DNA of 18,403 bases from JBHGAV01 sp041946685 (GCA_041946685.1 JBHGAV010000068.1:1-18403); one strand, 5' to 3'; shown: positions 6,278 through 14,202, counted from the stretch's first letter. Numbers and translations: made by a program. The notes: a model not told the origin generated them from the sequence alone.

Positions 6278-8346
6278 AGAGGCGGGCCGCGGCTCTCGCG
6301 CTGCTCCTGGCGGCGGCGGCTTCGGCCCAGCCACTGGCGCGGGAGCGGGTAGGGCCGCTGGCGGATGGCGGCTCCTTGCTCCCCAACGGTTGGCGCCTGC
6401 GGCCGGCCGGGAAGGTCGTGCCGCTCGACACGTTTCCGATGGCGAGCGCGCTGAGTCCGGACGGCCGGTACCTGCTGGTCTTGAACGCCGGGGAAGCACC
6501 GCCCACGATCAGCGTGCTGGACGTCGCCGCGGAAAGGGAAATCGGACGCACCCCCGTCGCCGACGCCTGGCTGGGCCTGGTCTTCGCGCCAAGAGGGGAT
6601 CTGGTGTACGTCGGGGGTGGCGCTTCAGCTACGGTATTCGAGTTCGGCTTCTCGGGGGGGAAACTCGAACCCAGGCGCAGTTTCCCCGTCGTCGATCCGG
6701 GCAAGCGCACGGACCGCGACTTCGTCGGAGACCTGACGTTCTCCCCGGACGGAAGACTGCTCTACGCGGCAGAGCTTCATCAGAACTCCATTGCGGTCAT
6801 TAATCCGCAGTCCGGGCGGGTTATCGACCGCTTCAAGACGGGCCGCCGCCCATATCGCATTCTCTTTCACCCCGACGGGCGGACCTATTTCGTGTCTTGC
6901 TGGGCCGACGGCATGGTGCTGCGTCACGAGACCGACGGCGGCAAGATTGCGGCGAAGTACCTGCTGGCCCCTCATCCGACGGACATGGTCTGGGTTGCGG
7001 GGAGGGCCAAGCCGGCACTGGAAGGGGAGACCAACCCGTACGTGGCACGAATTTTCGTAGCCGCCTCCAACACGAACGGCCTCCGAGTGCTGGGAGTGGC
7101 CGAAGACGGCCAGGTGCGGCCCTCCGAGTCGGTCAACCTGGGGATGACGCCGCTCCAACCGGCGGGCATGACGCCCAGCGCGCTTGATGTCGATCCCGCT
7201 CACAATCGGTTGTACGTGGCCTGCTCGGATGAGAACGCTGTCGCCGTGCTCGACATCTCGGAAGCGCAGAGCCGAGTGCTGGGGTATGTTCCCTCCGGCA
7301 GGTATCCCACCGCCCTACGAGCGCTCCCAGAAGGTCGCCTGGTGGTTCTCAATGGAAAGGGTGGGGCGGCGTCTTTCATCGACCCCATAGGCACCGAGGA
7401 ACTGGAGGCCTACACAAGGACAGTGCTCGACAACAGCCCCTACCGGGACTCCAAGTTGGAGGATGCGGGCGCCGAAGAAGGCGGGCCGGTCCCCTCCTGG
7501 CCCGGCGATCCCACGCCCTTGCGCCACACGATCTTCGTCCTGGTCGATGGCGGTCTGACCTACGACGAGGTCTTCGGGGACATCAAGGAGGGCGACGGCG
7601 ACGCTTCGCTGGTCCGATTCGGGGAGGCCGCGACACCCAACCTTCACAAGCTCGCCAGGGAATTCGTTCTGCTGGACAACTTCCATGTCATTGGCGACGG
7701 ACCGGCGGAGGGTTACAATTGGTCGGTCGCCGCCCTCGCGCCGGACTATGTTCAGAAGCTATGGCCTTCCTACCAGGGCGGACGGCGGCGCCGCTACGAC
7801 TTCGAGGAAAGCGAGCCCGCGGCGGTGCCGCCCGCAGGATACTTGTGGACCAACGCCCGCACGGGGGGCGTGAGCATGGCCAGCTACGCCGCCCCGCGCC
7901 AGGGGAAGGAGGCCGTTGAAGTCTTCCTCGACGAACTCCCGGCGCTGGAAGAAGAGGGCCGGATGCCGCGCCTGACCTACCTGAGGCTCGGCCGGGGCGA
8001 TCTGGCCGCCAACGACCGGACGCTGGGCATGCTGGTGGAGCGCCTCTCCAAGAGCCGCTTCTGGCCGGAGATGGCGATCTTCGTACAGGTGAGCCACACA
8101 GGCGGCGGACGAGACCACGTCGACCGCCATCGCGCGCCGGCCCTGGTAATCTCTCCCTATGCGAAGAGGCGCGTGGTGGACGGGACGATGTATAACACAA
8201 CCTCCATGCTGCGGACCATCGAGCTCATCAGCGGGTTGCAGCCGATGACCCAATTCGATGCCGCCTCGCGGCCGATGTCGGCTTGTTTTCAGCCCGCACC
8301 GGACACCGCCCCCTTCCTGGCGGCGGGCGTACGAGGAGCGCGCTGA
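6274..8346 (+). CDS. Exported YncE-type beta-propeller / alkaline-phosphatase-like fusion
   Basis: The 690-residue protein has a signal peptide (1-18, cleavage near ASA-QP). A YVTN/YncE-like beta-propeller follows (about 45-375), with repeated blades such as ALSPDGRYLLVLNAGEAP and LTFSPDGRLLYAAE, then an alkaline-phosphatase-superfamily domain (about 415-690). The second half keeps strong family landmarks: TYDEVFGDIKEGDGDASLV (429-447), REFVLLDNF (462-470), NWS (482-484), RDHVDRHR (613-620), LVISPY (624-629), and TMYNTTSMLRTIEL with PMTQFDA. Its metal-site segments are altered: GGLTYD in place of ENRTYD, a shortened LGRGDLAANDRTLG loop, and QVSH at 605-608 where relatives have VEDD. Catalysis is therefore doubtful. 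It is probably periplasmic. The ATG overlaps the nadE stop; the frame extends further upstream but only inside nadE. Confidence 0.88.
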   Translation: MKRRAAALALLLAAAASAQPLARERVGPLADGGSLLPNGWRLRPAGKVVPLDTFPMASALSPDGRYLLVLNAGEAPPTISVLDVAAEREIGRTPVADAWLGLVFAPRGDLVYVGGGASATVFEFGFSGGKLEPRRSFPVVDPGKRTDRDFVGDLTFSPDGRLLYAAELHQNSIAVINPQSGRVIDRFKTGRRPYRILFHPDGRTYFVSCWADGMVLRHETDGGKIAAKYLLAPHPTDMVWVAGRAKPALEGETNPYVARIFVAASNTNGLRVLGVAEDGQVRPSESVNLGMTPLQPAGMTPSALDVDPAHNRLYVACSDENAVAVLDISEAQSRVLGYVPSGRYPTALRALPEGRLVVLNGKGGAASFIDPIGTEELEAYTRTVLDNSPYRDSKLEDAGAEEGGPVPSWPGDPTPLRHTIFVLVDGGLTYDEVFGDIKEGDGDASLVRFGEAATPNLHKLAREFVLLDNFHVIGDGPAEGYNWSVAALAPDYVQKLWPSYQGGRRRRYDFEESEPAAVPPAGYLWTNARTGGVSMASYAAPRQGKEAVEVFLDELPALEEEGRMPRLTYLRLGRGDLAANDRTLGMLVERLSKSRFWPEMAIFVQVSHTGGGRDHVDRHRAPALVISPYAKRRVVDGTMYNTTSMLRTIELISGLQPMTQFDAASRPMSACFQPAPDTAPFLAAGVRGAR

Positions 8347-8351
8347 CGGAC

Positions 8352-10472
8352 ATGGCGAGAATCTACGTCTGCTTCCTCTGGCACATGCACCAGCCTTTCT
8401 ACAAGGATCTGGTGTCGGGCGAGTACAAGCTGCCCTGGACCAGGTTGCACGCCCTGAAGGACTACCGGGGCATGGTGCGGGTCCTCGGCGATTTTCCGCA
8501 GGTTCATCAGACCTTCAACCTTGTGCCGTCGATGATGGTCCAGGTGGAAGAGTACGCCGTAGGCCTCGCTTCGGACCGGTTCTTGAAGTGCGCCCTGAAG
8601 CCCGCCGAGGCGCTGACGGAAGAAGAGCAGGGTTTCATTCTGAGTTACTTCTTCCAGGCCAATCCGTCGAGGCTCATCCGCCGCTACCCGCGGTACGGAG
8701 AGCTGTTCGACGCCTGGATGGCCGCCGACCGCAACGTAACCCGCGCCCGCCGCATGTTCGGAGCGCAGGCGTTCCGCGATCTTCAGGTGCTGTCGCAGCT
8801 CGCCTGGTTCGATGAGGAAAGTCTGAGCGGAGACCCCGAGGTCCGGGAACTGGTGGTCAAGGGCCGCGGCTACAGCCCGGATGATCAGAGCCGGATGGGC
8901 CGTAAGCAAGCGGAGCTGCTGGGCACGGTGCTCGATACCTATCGAGAGTTTTCGGCTCGCGGGCAGATCGAGATTTCAACGACGCCCTTCTATCACCCGA
9001 TCCTCCCCTTGCTGTGCGACTCCAACATCGCCGAGGTCGCGCACCCCCATGTGCCGCTGCCCGACCGATTCCGCTACCCCCAGGATGCGCGGCTGCAACT
9101 GGAGAGAGCCCGCACCTACATGCAGGACCGCTTCGGGGCGGCGCCCGCGGGCCTGTGGCCCTCGGAAGGATCGGTGTCCGACGAGGCGTTGGGAATCGCC
9201 GCCGACACCGGATTCCGCTGGACCGCCACCGACAACGGAGTGCTGGCACGCACGCTGGGCCGGAGCGCGGGCTTGAGCGAGACGTACCGGCCCTACGTCT
9301 GGCGCAGCGGCGGGCGCGAGCTTCGCATGGTCTTCCGGGATCACTACCTCAGCGACCTGGTGGGATTCGTGTACTCGCGGATGAGCGCGGGCCAGGCGGC
9401 CGAGGACCTGGTCGGGCGGATTCGCGAGAACTGCCACGGCATCCTTTCCTCGGGGCGCGATGCGCTGGTTCCCATCATCCTTGACGGGGAGAACGCCTGG
9501 GAATATTACGAAGAGAACGGCCGCCCGTTCCTGCGCGAGTTGTACCGCAGGCTTTCGGAGTCCCCGGACATTGCGGCCCTGACCGTGAGCGAGGCGCTGG
9601 AGCGCATCGATCCCGAGCCGTTGGGGCACATCTTCCCCGCCTCGTGGATCAACGCCAACTTCGATATCTGGATCGGAGCGGAGGAAGACAACCGGGCCTG
9701 GGAGTGCCTGCTGGCGGCGCGCCGGGCGTACGACGAGGTGCTGGCTTCCCCCCGGGGGGCCGCTCTTGGCGACGAGCAGCGGCGGCTTGCCCTGGAAGAA
9801 CTCCTGATCGCCGAGGGCAGCGATTGGTGCTGGTGGTACGGGCCGGAACACAGCTCAGAGAACCGGCCGGAGTTCGACCGGCTGTTCCGGGACCACCTTT
9901 CCAACGTCTATCGCGCTTTGGGGTTGCCGCCGCCGGAGGAGTTGTCCCGGTCAATTCTCAAGACCACGGTCAAGGAGTTTCACCAGCCGCCGAGCGGAGC
10001 CATTCAGCCGACAATGGACGGAGAAGTAACTTCCTTCTTCGAATGGCTGGGGGCGGGAGTCTACCGGGTGGACGCCAGGAGCGGCGCGATGCACGGGCGA
10101 GCGCGGCTGGTCCGGGAGTTGCACTACGGCCACGATGCCTCCAACCTTTATCTCAGGCTGGACGTCGAGCCGGCGGAGGCTCTGGCAGGCACGGAGATTG
10201 CCGTCAGCGTGGAAACGGCGCCGCAGGCCGCGACGACCGTCCGGTTCCGGCTGGGGGCGGACGGAGCCGTGGCGGCCGATGGCCCCGGAGCCGATGCCCG
10301 CTATCGCAAGATCCTGGAGATCCGCCTTCCATTCACCACTATCGGGGCGGAGAGGGGGCAGACGCTCAAGCTCCAGGTCTCGCTATGGCAGCAAGGCCTG
10401 CCAGTGGATTCATTGCCCGCGCAGGGCCGCCTGGAATGCCCCACCGCCGAGCCGGCCGACTGGCACGGATAG
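8352..10472 (+). CDS. Glycoside hydrolase family 57 protein (alpha-amylase/glucanotransferase type)
   Basis: The 706-residue cytoplasmic protein (no signal peptide) has the conserved regions of GH57 retaining alpha-glucan enzymes in order: HMHQPFY (11-17), the QIEISTTPFYHPILPLL segment (205-221), GLWPSEGSVSDEA (267-279) with E272 as predicted nucleophile, FRDHYLSDLVGF (328-339) carrying the predicted acid/base aspartate, and ILDGENAWEYY (376-386). A C-terminal beta-rich domain (about 545-706) probably packs against the barrel. It likely hydrolyses or transfers alpha-1,4-glucan such as glycogen or maltodextrin; GH57 specificity cannot be settled from motifs. I used the ATG at 8352, just after the stop of the gene before, with GAGGAG at 8333-8338 as a somewhat distant ribosome site. 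The frame is open further up but would overlap the previous gene. Probably the last gene of the nadE transcript. Confidence 0.93.
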   Translation: MARIYVCFLWHMHQPFYKDLVSGEYKLPWTRLHALKDYRGMVRVLGDFPQVHQTFNLVPSMMVQVEEYAVGLASDRFLKCALKPAEALTEEEQGFILSYFFQANPSRLIRRYPRYGELFDAWMAADRNVTRARRMFGAQAFRDLQVLSQLAWFDEESLSGDPEVRELVVKGRGYSPDDQSRMGRKQAELLGTVLDTYREFSARGQIEISTTPFYHPILPLLCDSNIAEVAHPHVPLPDRFRYPQDARLQLERARTYMQDRFGAAPAGLWPSEGSVSDEALGIAADTGFRWTATDNGVLARTLGRSAGLSETYRPYVWRSGGRELRMVFRDHYLSDLVGFVYSRMSAGQAAEDLVGRIRENCHGILSSGRDALVPIILDGENAWEYYEENGRPFLRELYRRLSESPDIAALTVSEALERIDPEPLGHIFPASWINANFDIWIGAEEDNRAWECLLAARRAYDEVLASPRGAALGDEQRRLALEELLIAEGSDWCWWYGPEHSSENRPEFDRLFRDHLSNVYRALGLPPPEELSRSILKTTVKEFHQPPSGAIQPTMDGEVTSFFEWLGAGVYRVDARSGAMHGRARLVRELHYGHDASNLYLRLDVEPAEALAGTEIAVSVETAPQAATTVRFRLGADGAVAADGPGADARYRKILEIRLPFTTIGAERGQTLKLQVSLWQQGLPVDSLPAQGRLECPTAEPADWHG

Positions 10473-10484
10473 CGCAAGATCCTG

Positions 10485-10970
10485 TCAGCGGAACGAAACC
10501 CCTATGTGGAGAGCCGTGATTGCCTCTTCCGCGGCCACAACTGTAAGCCGCACCTCCGCGTGCAGGCCAACCCGGCTCTTGAACCAGTAGTTGAGGCCTC
10601 CACCGAGGTGCCCCGCACTGGTAATACCCTCGGAGACAGCAACGCCCAGCGCGCTGAAGGTCACAAAGGGATCGATGCGCTTCGGCTGTCTCCGGTTCAC
10701 GAAGTGATAGCCCACGTCCAGTGTGGCGAGGCTGAACCCCCAACCATCGGAGAACCGGTGATGGCCGATGTCGCCGCCCAGGGTCAAGCCGCGCCAGAGG
10801 AAGAACTCCCCCCCGCCTCCGACGCCAACAAGCCGGTAGCCATGCTGACAAGCGCCCGCATTGAAGTAGGCGTAGCCGTTCCCGTTGTATCGGACGGGCT
10901 TGGCGGGCTCCTGCGCCACGAGGCAGACCGGCAGGCAAAGCAGGACCCTTCCCAGGACTTTCGCTCGCAT
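10485..10970 (-). CDS. Predicted small outer-membrane beta-barrel protein
   Basis: The 161-residue product starts with a Sec signal peptide (1-19, cleavage near VAQ). It continues as alternating hydrophobic/polar strands rich in Gly and aromatic residues: GYAYFNAGA, YRLVGVGGGGEFFLWRGLTLGGDIG, WGFSLATLDVGYHFV, DPFVTFSALGVAV, AGHLGGGLNYWF, VGLHAEVRLTVV and IGVSFR at the C-terminus. This is the pattern of an eight-stranded OmpA/OmpW-like or acyloxyacyl-hydrolase-like outer-membrane barrel. No specific family is assigned. GGGAGG 9 nt before the ATG at 10970 fixes the start, and a promoter candidate lies at 11018-11046. It ends tail to tail with the GH57 gene, 12 nt apart, and is divergent from the lipoprotein gene. 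Confidence 0.78.
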   Translation of the reverse strand: MRAKVLGRVLLCLPVCLVAQEPAKPVRYNGNGYAYFNAGACQHGYRLVGVGGGGEFFLWRGLTLGGDIGHHRFSDGWGFSLATLDVGYHFVNRRQPKRIDPFVTFSALGVAVSEGITSAGHLGGGLNYWFKSRVGLHAEVRLTVVAAEEAITALHIGVSFR

Positions 10971-11017
10971 GGGGCTGGGCCTCCCTTCACTGGGCCGGAA
11001 CTTGCTGGTACAGCACG

Positions 11018-11046
11018 AGTATAGACGCACACGTGCAGTTTGGGAA
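11018..11046 (-). promoter_or_regulatory. Sigma-70-type promoter for the barrel gene
   Basis: On the minus strand, TTCCCA (11046 to 11041) and TATACT (11023 to 11018) are 17 nt apart, close to the housekeeping -35/-10 pattern (4 and 5 of 6). Transcription would start near 11011, about 40 nt before the ATG at 10970. Confidence 0.5.
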
Positions 11047-11059
11047 GAGTCAAATCCTC

Positions 11060-11089
11060 TTGACAAGGGTAATGCGACGGATCTAGCCT
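11060..11089 (+). promoter_or_regulatory. Possible promoter for the NTF2-like lipoprotein gene
   Basis: A perfect -35 consensus TTGACA lies at 11060-11065. The best -10 at about 18 nt is TAGCCT (11084-11089), only 3 of 6. A start near 11096 would leave a leader of about 150 nt before the lipoprotein ATG at 11248. I see no clear riboswitch or terminator in that leader. The 277-nt gap between 10971 and 11247 therefore holds two divergent promoter candidates and no gene. Confidence 0.35.
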
Positions 11090-11247
11090 GTATTCCGTCC
11101 CGTGAGCGGCACCGGAACTCCATGAGCTACTGCACATGCTCCCACGGGGCAGCGAGCTCCCCTCCCGTTGAAGGGCCTTTTCAGGAGCGTTCCCAGGTTC
11201 AGTCAGAGCAGGGATTCGGTTCGCAGCCGACATTAAGGGGAGGACCC

Positions 11248-11760
11248 ATGAGGACAAGTAGCGCATGCCTTTGCGCCATCGCGCTTACTCTGATGTTCAC
11301 GTTCGCCGGGTGCCAGACAGCGCCCGCGCCAGCGCCACAGAGAGACGTCGCCGCAGAACTGAAAGCGATCGAGGCCCTGAATGAGCAGTACATTGCCGCG
11401 GCCAATGCCGCCGATGGGGCAGCAGTGGCCGCAGTCTATGCCGACGACGCAATCGAGATGCCGCCCAATGAAGCGGTCGTTGAGGGCAAGCAGGCAATCC
11501 GGGCGATGTACGAGACCTTCTTCAAGGGGAACGCGAACAAGCACGCACACACTGCGGCAGAAACCCAACTGGCAGGAGATTGGGCCTATCAGCGCGGCGT
11601 CTACACGAACACCCTGACCCCGAAGTCCGGCAAGCCAACGGAGGAGTCGGGCAAGTATCTGCTCATCTTGAAGCGGCAGCCGGACGGCGCGTGGAACATG
11701 TACCGGCTCATGTACAGCGCCGACAATCCCCAGCCGGGCGCAGGGGGCAAGAAGCAGTAG
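11248..11760 (+). CDS. Lipoprotein with SnoaL/NTF2-like (DUF4440-type) domain
   Basis: The 170-residue protein has a lipoprotein signal peptide ending in the lipobox FAGC, with C22 as the lipid-bearing cysteine, then an Ala/Pro linker (23-32). One cone-shaped NTF2-like domain (about 35-160) follows. Diagnostic segments are an opening helix EQYIAAANAADGAAVAAVYADDAIEMPPN, the GKQAIRAMYETFF helix, and the strands WAYQRGVYTNTL and GKYLLILKRQPDGAWNMYRLMYS. These small domains bind ligands or act as isomerase-like enzymes; no function can be named. An AAGGGGAGGA ribosome site ending 4 nt before the ATG supports the start over the longer open frame upstream. The next gene begins 17 nt after its stop, so the pair may form an operon. 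Confidence 0.85.
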   Translation: MRTSSACLCAIALTLMFTFAGCQTAPAPAPQRDVAAELKAIEALNEQYIAAANAADGAAVAAVYADDAIEMPPNEAVVEGKQAIRAMYETFFKGNANKHAHTAAETQLAGDWAYQRGVYTNTLTPKSGKPTEESGKYLLILKRQPDGAWNMYRLMYSADNPQPGAGGKKQ

Positions 11761-11777
11761 ATCGGCCAGGGGGCACG

Positions 11778-11984
11778 ATGAAACAGAGAACCTTCTTGTT
11801 GATCGCAGGAGTGGTCTTCTTGCTCATCGCCATCGGCCATTTGGCACGGGTTGTCCTCGGAGCCACGTTCGTAGTCGAGGGAGTCTCTATCCCGATGTGG
11901 CCTAGCGTGGTCGTGGTGGTTGCCATGGGCTATCTGGCTCTTGAGGCCTTTCGCCTGCGGGGCAAGTCGAAGCCGGCTTCGTGA
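11778..11984 (+). CDS. Small two-helix membrane protein, unknown function
   Basis: The 68-residue protein consists of two hydrophobic segments (about 5-27 and 41-58) joined by a short loop (GATFVVEGVSIPMWPS), with a basic tail RLRGKSKPAS. AGGGGG about 4 nt before the ATG and the 17-nt distance from the lipoprotein gene support expression. The positive N- and C-termini suggest both ends face the cytoplasm. I know no family. It might be a membrane partner of the preceding lipoprotein, but that is inferred from position only. Confidence 0.7.
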   Translation: MKQRTFLLIAGVVFLLIAIGHLARVVLGATFVVEGVSIPMWPSVVVVVAMGYLALEAFRLRGKSKPAS

Positions 11985-12024
11985 GCCGGAGCCGGGTTGT
12001 GGGGCCGCATGGGAGAATCCTGTC

Positions 12025-12333
12025 ATGAGAGTGATTGCCGATCTTTGCGTGATCCCCATGGGAGTCGGCGTGTCGGTATCCAGACAGATAGCGCGCTGCG
12101 AGCAGATCCTGACCGAGGCGGGCCTGAAAACAACCTTGCACGCCTACGGCACGAACATTGAAGGGGAGTGGGATGAGGTCTTCGTGGCCGTCAAGCGCTG
12201 CCACGAGGTGCTCCACGCCGAGGGCGTGCCCAGGATTTCAACCAGCATGAAGTTCGGCACCCGGGTGGACCGCGAGCAGCACATGGAGGACAAAGTTCGC
12301 AGCGTGGAGGAGAAACTCAAGCCGCCCCGGTGA
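12025..12333 (+). CDS. MTH1187-family thiamine-binding protein
   Basis: The 102-residue protein matches the YkoF/MTH1187 (DUF77) family: an opening strand VIADLCVIPMG, then VGVSVSRQIARCEQILTEAGLKTTLHAYGTNIEGEWDEVFVAVKRCHEVLHAEGVPRISTSMKFGTRVD, a ferredoxin-like beta-alpha-beta-beta-alpha-beta layout. Members bind thiamine or hydroxymethylpyrimidine and are cytoplasmic oligomers. No thiamine transporter or thi gene lies nearby, so its role here is undefined. GGGAGA about 8 nt before the ATG at 12025 supports this start over the longer upstream frame, which would overlap the preceding small gene. It is 40 nt downstream of that gene and could share its transcript. Confidence 0.9.
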   Translation: MRVIADLCVIPMGVGVSVSRQIARCEQILTEAGLKTTLHAYGTNIEGEWDEVFVAVKRCHEVLHAEGVPRISTSMKFGTRVDREQHMEDKVRSVEEKLKPPR

Positions 12334-12367
12334 GGGCCGGCAAACGAGCGGCTTCAAGCGAAGTGAT

Positions 12368-12961
12368 ATGCTTGCCTCCATGGCAATGCATCTGAGGAAG
12401 TTCAGTGGCCGTTTCGCGTTCGCGGCCTTCTGCCTGACGGTTGTGGCGAGCGCGCTGATTCCGCCCATGTGGGCCCAGCCCGGATCGGCCGCTCCGGTCA
12501 GCACAGCGGTCGCAAATCCAACCTACGTTTCGATACCAATGGAAGTCACCGTGAACCGCCCGGCGGCGGAAGTGTGGAAACGCATCGGCAAGTACTGCGA
12601 CATAGGCGAATGGATGCAGGTGCCGTGCAAGATCACTGCGGGCAAAGACGGCGAATTCGGTGCCGTGCGCAGCGTCGCCAATGAGGTGCTGGTGGGCAAG
12701 ACCGAGCTCTCTTATACGTACACCCAGCCCGTGCGGGAGGGGCGTCCCTACAACCTGTACCACGGCACGCTTGAGGCGCGGCCCGTGACTGCGACGACGT
12801 CAAAGCTCATCTACACCCTGGTGTACGACAACTCGATGCTCGCCGACGACGCGGCCCGGGAAAAGGACATCGCGCAAAGGAGGGCCAGGTTCACGCAGTT
12901 GCTCGGAAACATGAAGATCCTGGCCGAAGGGGGCACGCTCCCTAGCGCTCCCAAGCCGTAG
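12368..12961 (+). CDS. Exported SRPBCC (START-like) family protein
   Basis: The 197-residue protein has an N-terminal signal peptide (hydrophobic core about 16-32, cleavage near MWA-QPG). A SRPBCC-type ligand-binding domain follows: the opening strand VSIPMEVTVNRPAAEVWKRI, the GKYCDIGEWM turn (75-83), the GAVRSVANEVLVGKTELSYTYTQ strands, LYHGTLEARPVTATTSKLIYTLVY, and a long C-terminal helix REKDIAQRRARFTQLLGNMKILAEG. This is the helix-grip fold used to bind lipids, sterols or polyketides. No catalytic residues can be assigned. Cysteines C77 and C87 could pair if it is periplasmic. Three in-frame ATGs (12368, 12380, 12386) compete; the first is used. It lies 34 nt after the thiamine-binding gene and 19 nt before the esterase gene. 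Confidence 0.82.
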   Translation: MLASMAMHLRKFSGRFAFAAFCLTVVASALIPPMWAQPGSAAPVSTAVANPTYVSIPMEVTVNRPAAEVWKRIGKYCDIGEWMQVPCKITAGKDGEFGAVRSVANEVLVGKTELSYTYTQPVREGRPYNLYHGTLEARPVTATTSKLIYTLVYDNSMLADDAAREKDIAQRRARFTQLLGNMKILAEGGTLPSAPKP

Positions 12962-12980
12962 GGTGTAAGCTATCTTCACT

Positions 12981-14093
12981 ATGACTGCACGATGGACTGC
13001 ACTTCTGATCCTGGCGGGCGGGCTCGCCGCCTTTGGCCAGCCGCAGGCGCAACCGCCTAAAGCGCCGCCGCAGCCACCCCAGCCGGTGTCCCCGGTGGTC
13101 CACCCCGACCGCCGTGTCACCTTCCGTCTGTACGCGCCGGGGGCGACCAAAGTCGCTATCCTCGACGGAAACCTGTCAGAGTTTCTCAGCGGGGCCAAAG
13201 AGATGACCAAGGGCGCCGACGGGATCTGGAGCATCACCATCGGCCCCATGGAGCCGGGAATCTACGACTACGGCTTCTCGATCGACGACAGCTCCCGGAT
13301 GCCCGATCCGGCGAACCGCAACCTGATCCGCCGCACCTGGGGTCCGACGAGCTACGTGGAAGTCCCGGGCGACAAGCCGCTCTATCACACCATTCGGGAT
13401 GTTCCGCACGGCTCGGTTACCACTCACACCTACCACTCGAAGACCCTGAACCTGGTGCGGCAACTCCGCGTCTACACGCCGCCCGGCTACCAGCAGGGCA
13501 GCGCCACCTATCCGGTACTCTATCTTCTCCACGGGGGCGGCGGTGACGAGACCCAGTGGACCACCGTGGGCCGCGCCGACATCATCCTGGACAACCTCAT
13601 CGCCGACGGCAAGGCCAAGCCCATGGTAATCGTGATGCCGTACGGTATGATGCCCGCCCGCCAGGGAGGCAATCCGAACGAAGACTACGAGAAGGAACTG
13701 CTCACCGACGTCAAGCCTCTGGTCGAGCGGCTCTACAGGGTGAAGACCGACCGCGCCAACCGGGCGATTGCCGGGCTTTCAATGGGCTCGGGGCAATCCA
13801 TGCATATCGGCCTGCGTCATCTGGATCTATTCAGCTACATCGGGGTGTTCAGCGGCGGGGGCAGGAACGCGGGGCTCGAGAAGATGAATGCTTCCGAGTT
13901 GAACAAGATGTTGAAGGTGTTCTATATCGGCTGCGGCAAGAGCGACTTCGTCTTCGAGGGAGCGAGCGCGCTCGACAAGCAGCTCACCGAGATGGGCGTC
14001 AAGCACCTGTTTACGATCACCGAAGGAGGGCACACCTGGGCCAACTGGCGCCATTACCTGCACGAATACGCGCCCATGCTGTTCCAGAACTGA
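12981..14093 (+). CDS. Exported CE1-type esterase with N-terminal E-set domain
   Basis: The 370-residue protein has a signal peptide (1-20, LAAFGQ) and a Pro/Gln-rich linker (21-40). An isoamylase-N/CBM48-like beta-sandwich follows (about 41-130: RRVTFRLYAPGATKVAI, GIWSITIGPMEPGIYDYGF). The rest is an alpha/beta-hydrolase of the esterase D type (about 145-370). Active-site motifs are LYLLHGGGGDE (180-190, oxyanion region), the nucleophile elbow GLSMG with S267, a likely Asp at D322 (CGKSDF) and H351 (EGGHTW). The same domain pair occurs in acetyl-xylan and feruloyl esterases of carbohydrate esterase family 1. It probably removes acyl groups from polysaccharide outside the cytoplasm. It has its own upstream spacing of only 19 nt and may be co-transcribed with the SRPBCC gene. 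Confidence 0.92.
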   Translation: MTARWTALLILAGGLAAFGQPQAQPPKAPPQPPQPVSPVVHPDRRVTFRLYAPGATKVAILDGNLSEFLSGAKEMTKGADGIWSITIGPMEPGIYDYGFSIDDSSRMPDPANRNLIRRTWGPTSYVEVPGDKPLYHTIRDVPHGSVTTHTYHSKTLNLVRQLRVYTPPGYQQGSATYPVLYLLHGGGGDETQWTTVGRADIILDNLIADGKAKPMVIVMPYGMMPARQGGNPNEDYEKELLTDVKPLVERLYRVKTDRANRAIAGLSMGSGQSMHIGLRHLDLFSYIGVFSGGGRNAGLEKMNASELNKMLKVFYIGCGKSDFVFEGASALDKQLTEMGVKHLFTITEGGHTWANWRHYLHEYAPMLFQN

Positions 14094-14124
14094 CGGACCC
14101 GGCCCGGAATTGAGAGAAGGGTTG

Positions 14125-14202
14125 TGGTACGCCCGGCTGGATTCGAACCAGCGGCCTCTTGCTCCGGAGGCAAGCGCTCTATCCGGACTGAGCTACGGGC
14201 GC
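14125..14202 (-). tRNA. tRNA-Arg (anticodon CCG)
   Basis: On the minus strand a complete 78-nt tRNA with encoded CCA can be folded. The acceptor stem is GCGCCCG pairing CGGGCGT (G-U at the end), followed by a D arm TAGCTCAGTCCGGATAGAGC. The anticodon stem CTTGC/GCAAG encloses the loop CTCCGGA, giving anticodon CCG for the arginine codon CGG. The T arm is GCTGG, TTCGAAT and CCAGC, followed by discriminator A and CCA. It lies between the esterase gene and the epimerase gene. Confidence 0.96.

Noticed and set aside
4688..6499. Long open frame on the minus strand opposite nadE
   Set aside because: It is an antisense shadow in GC-rich DNA. The plus-strand product has full catalytic motifs and the minus translation is Arg/Pro/His-rich with no recognisable domain.
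11096..11247. Riboswitch or structured leader before the lipoprotein gene
   Set aside because: The leader is long enough, but I could not fold a convincing conserved aptamer or find a terminator; only imperfect GC pairings were seen.
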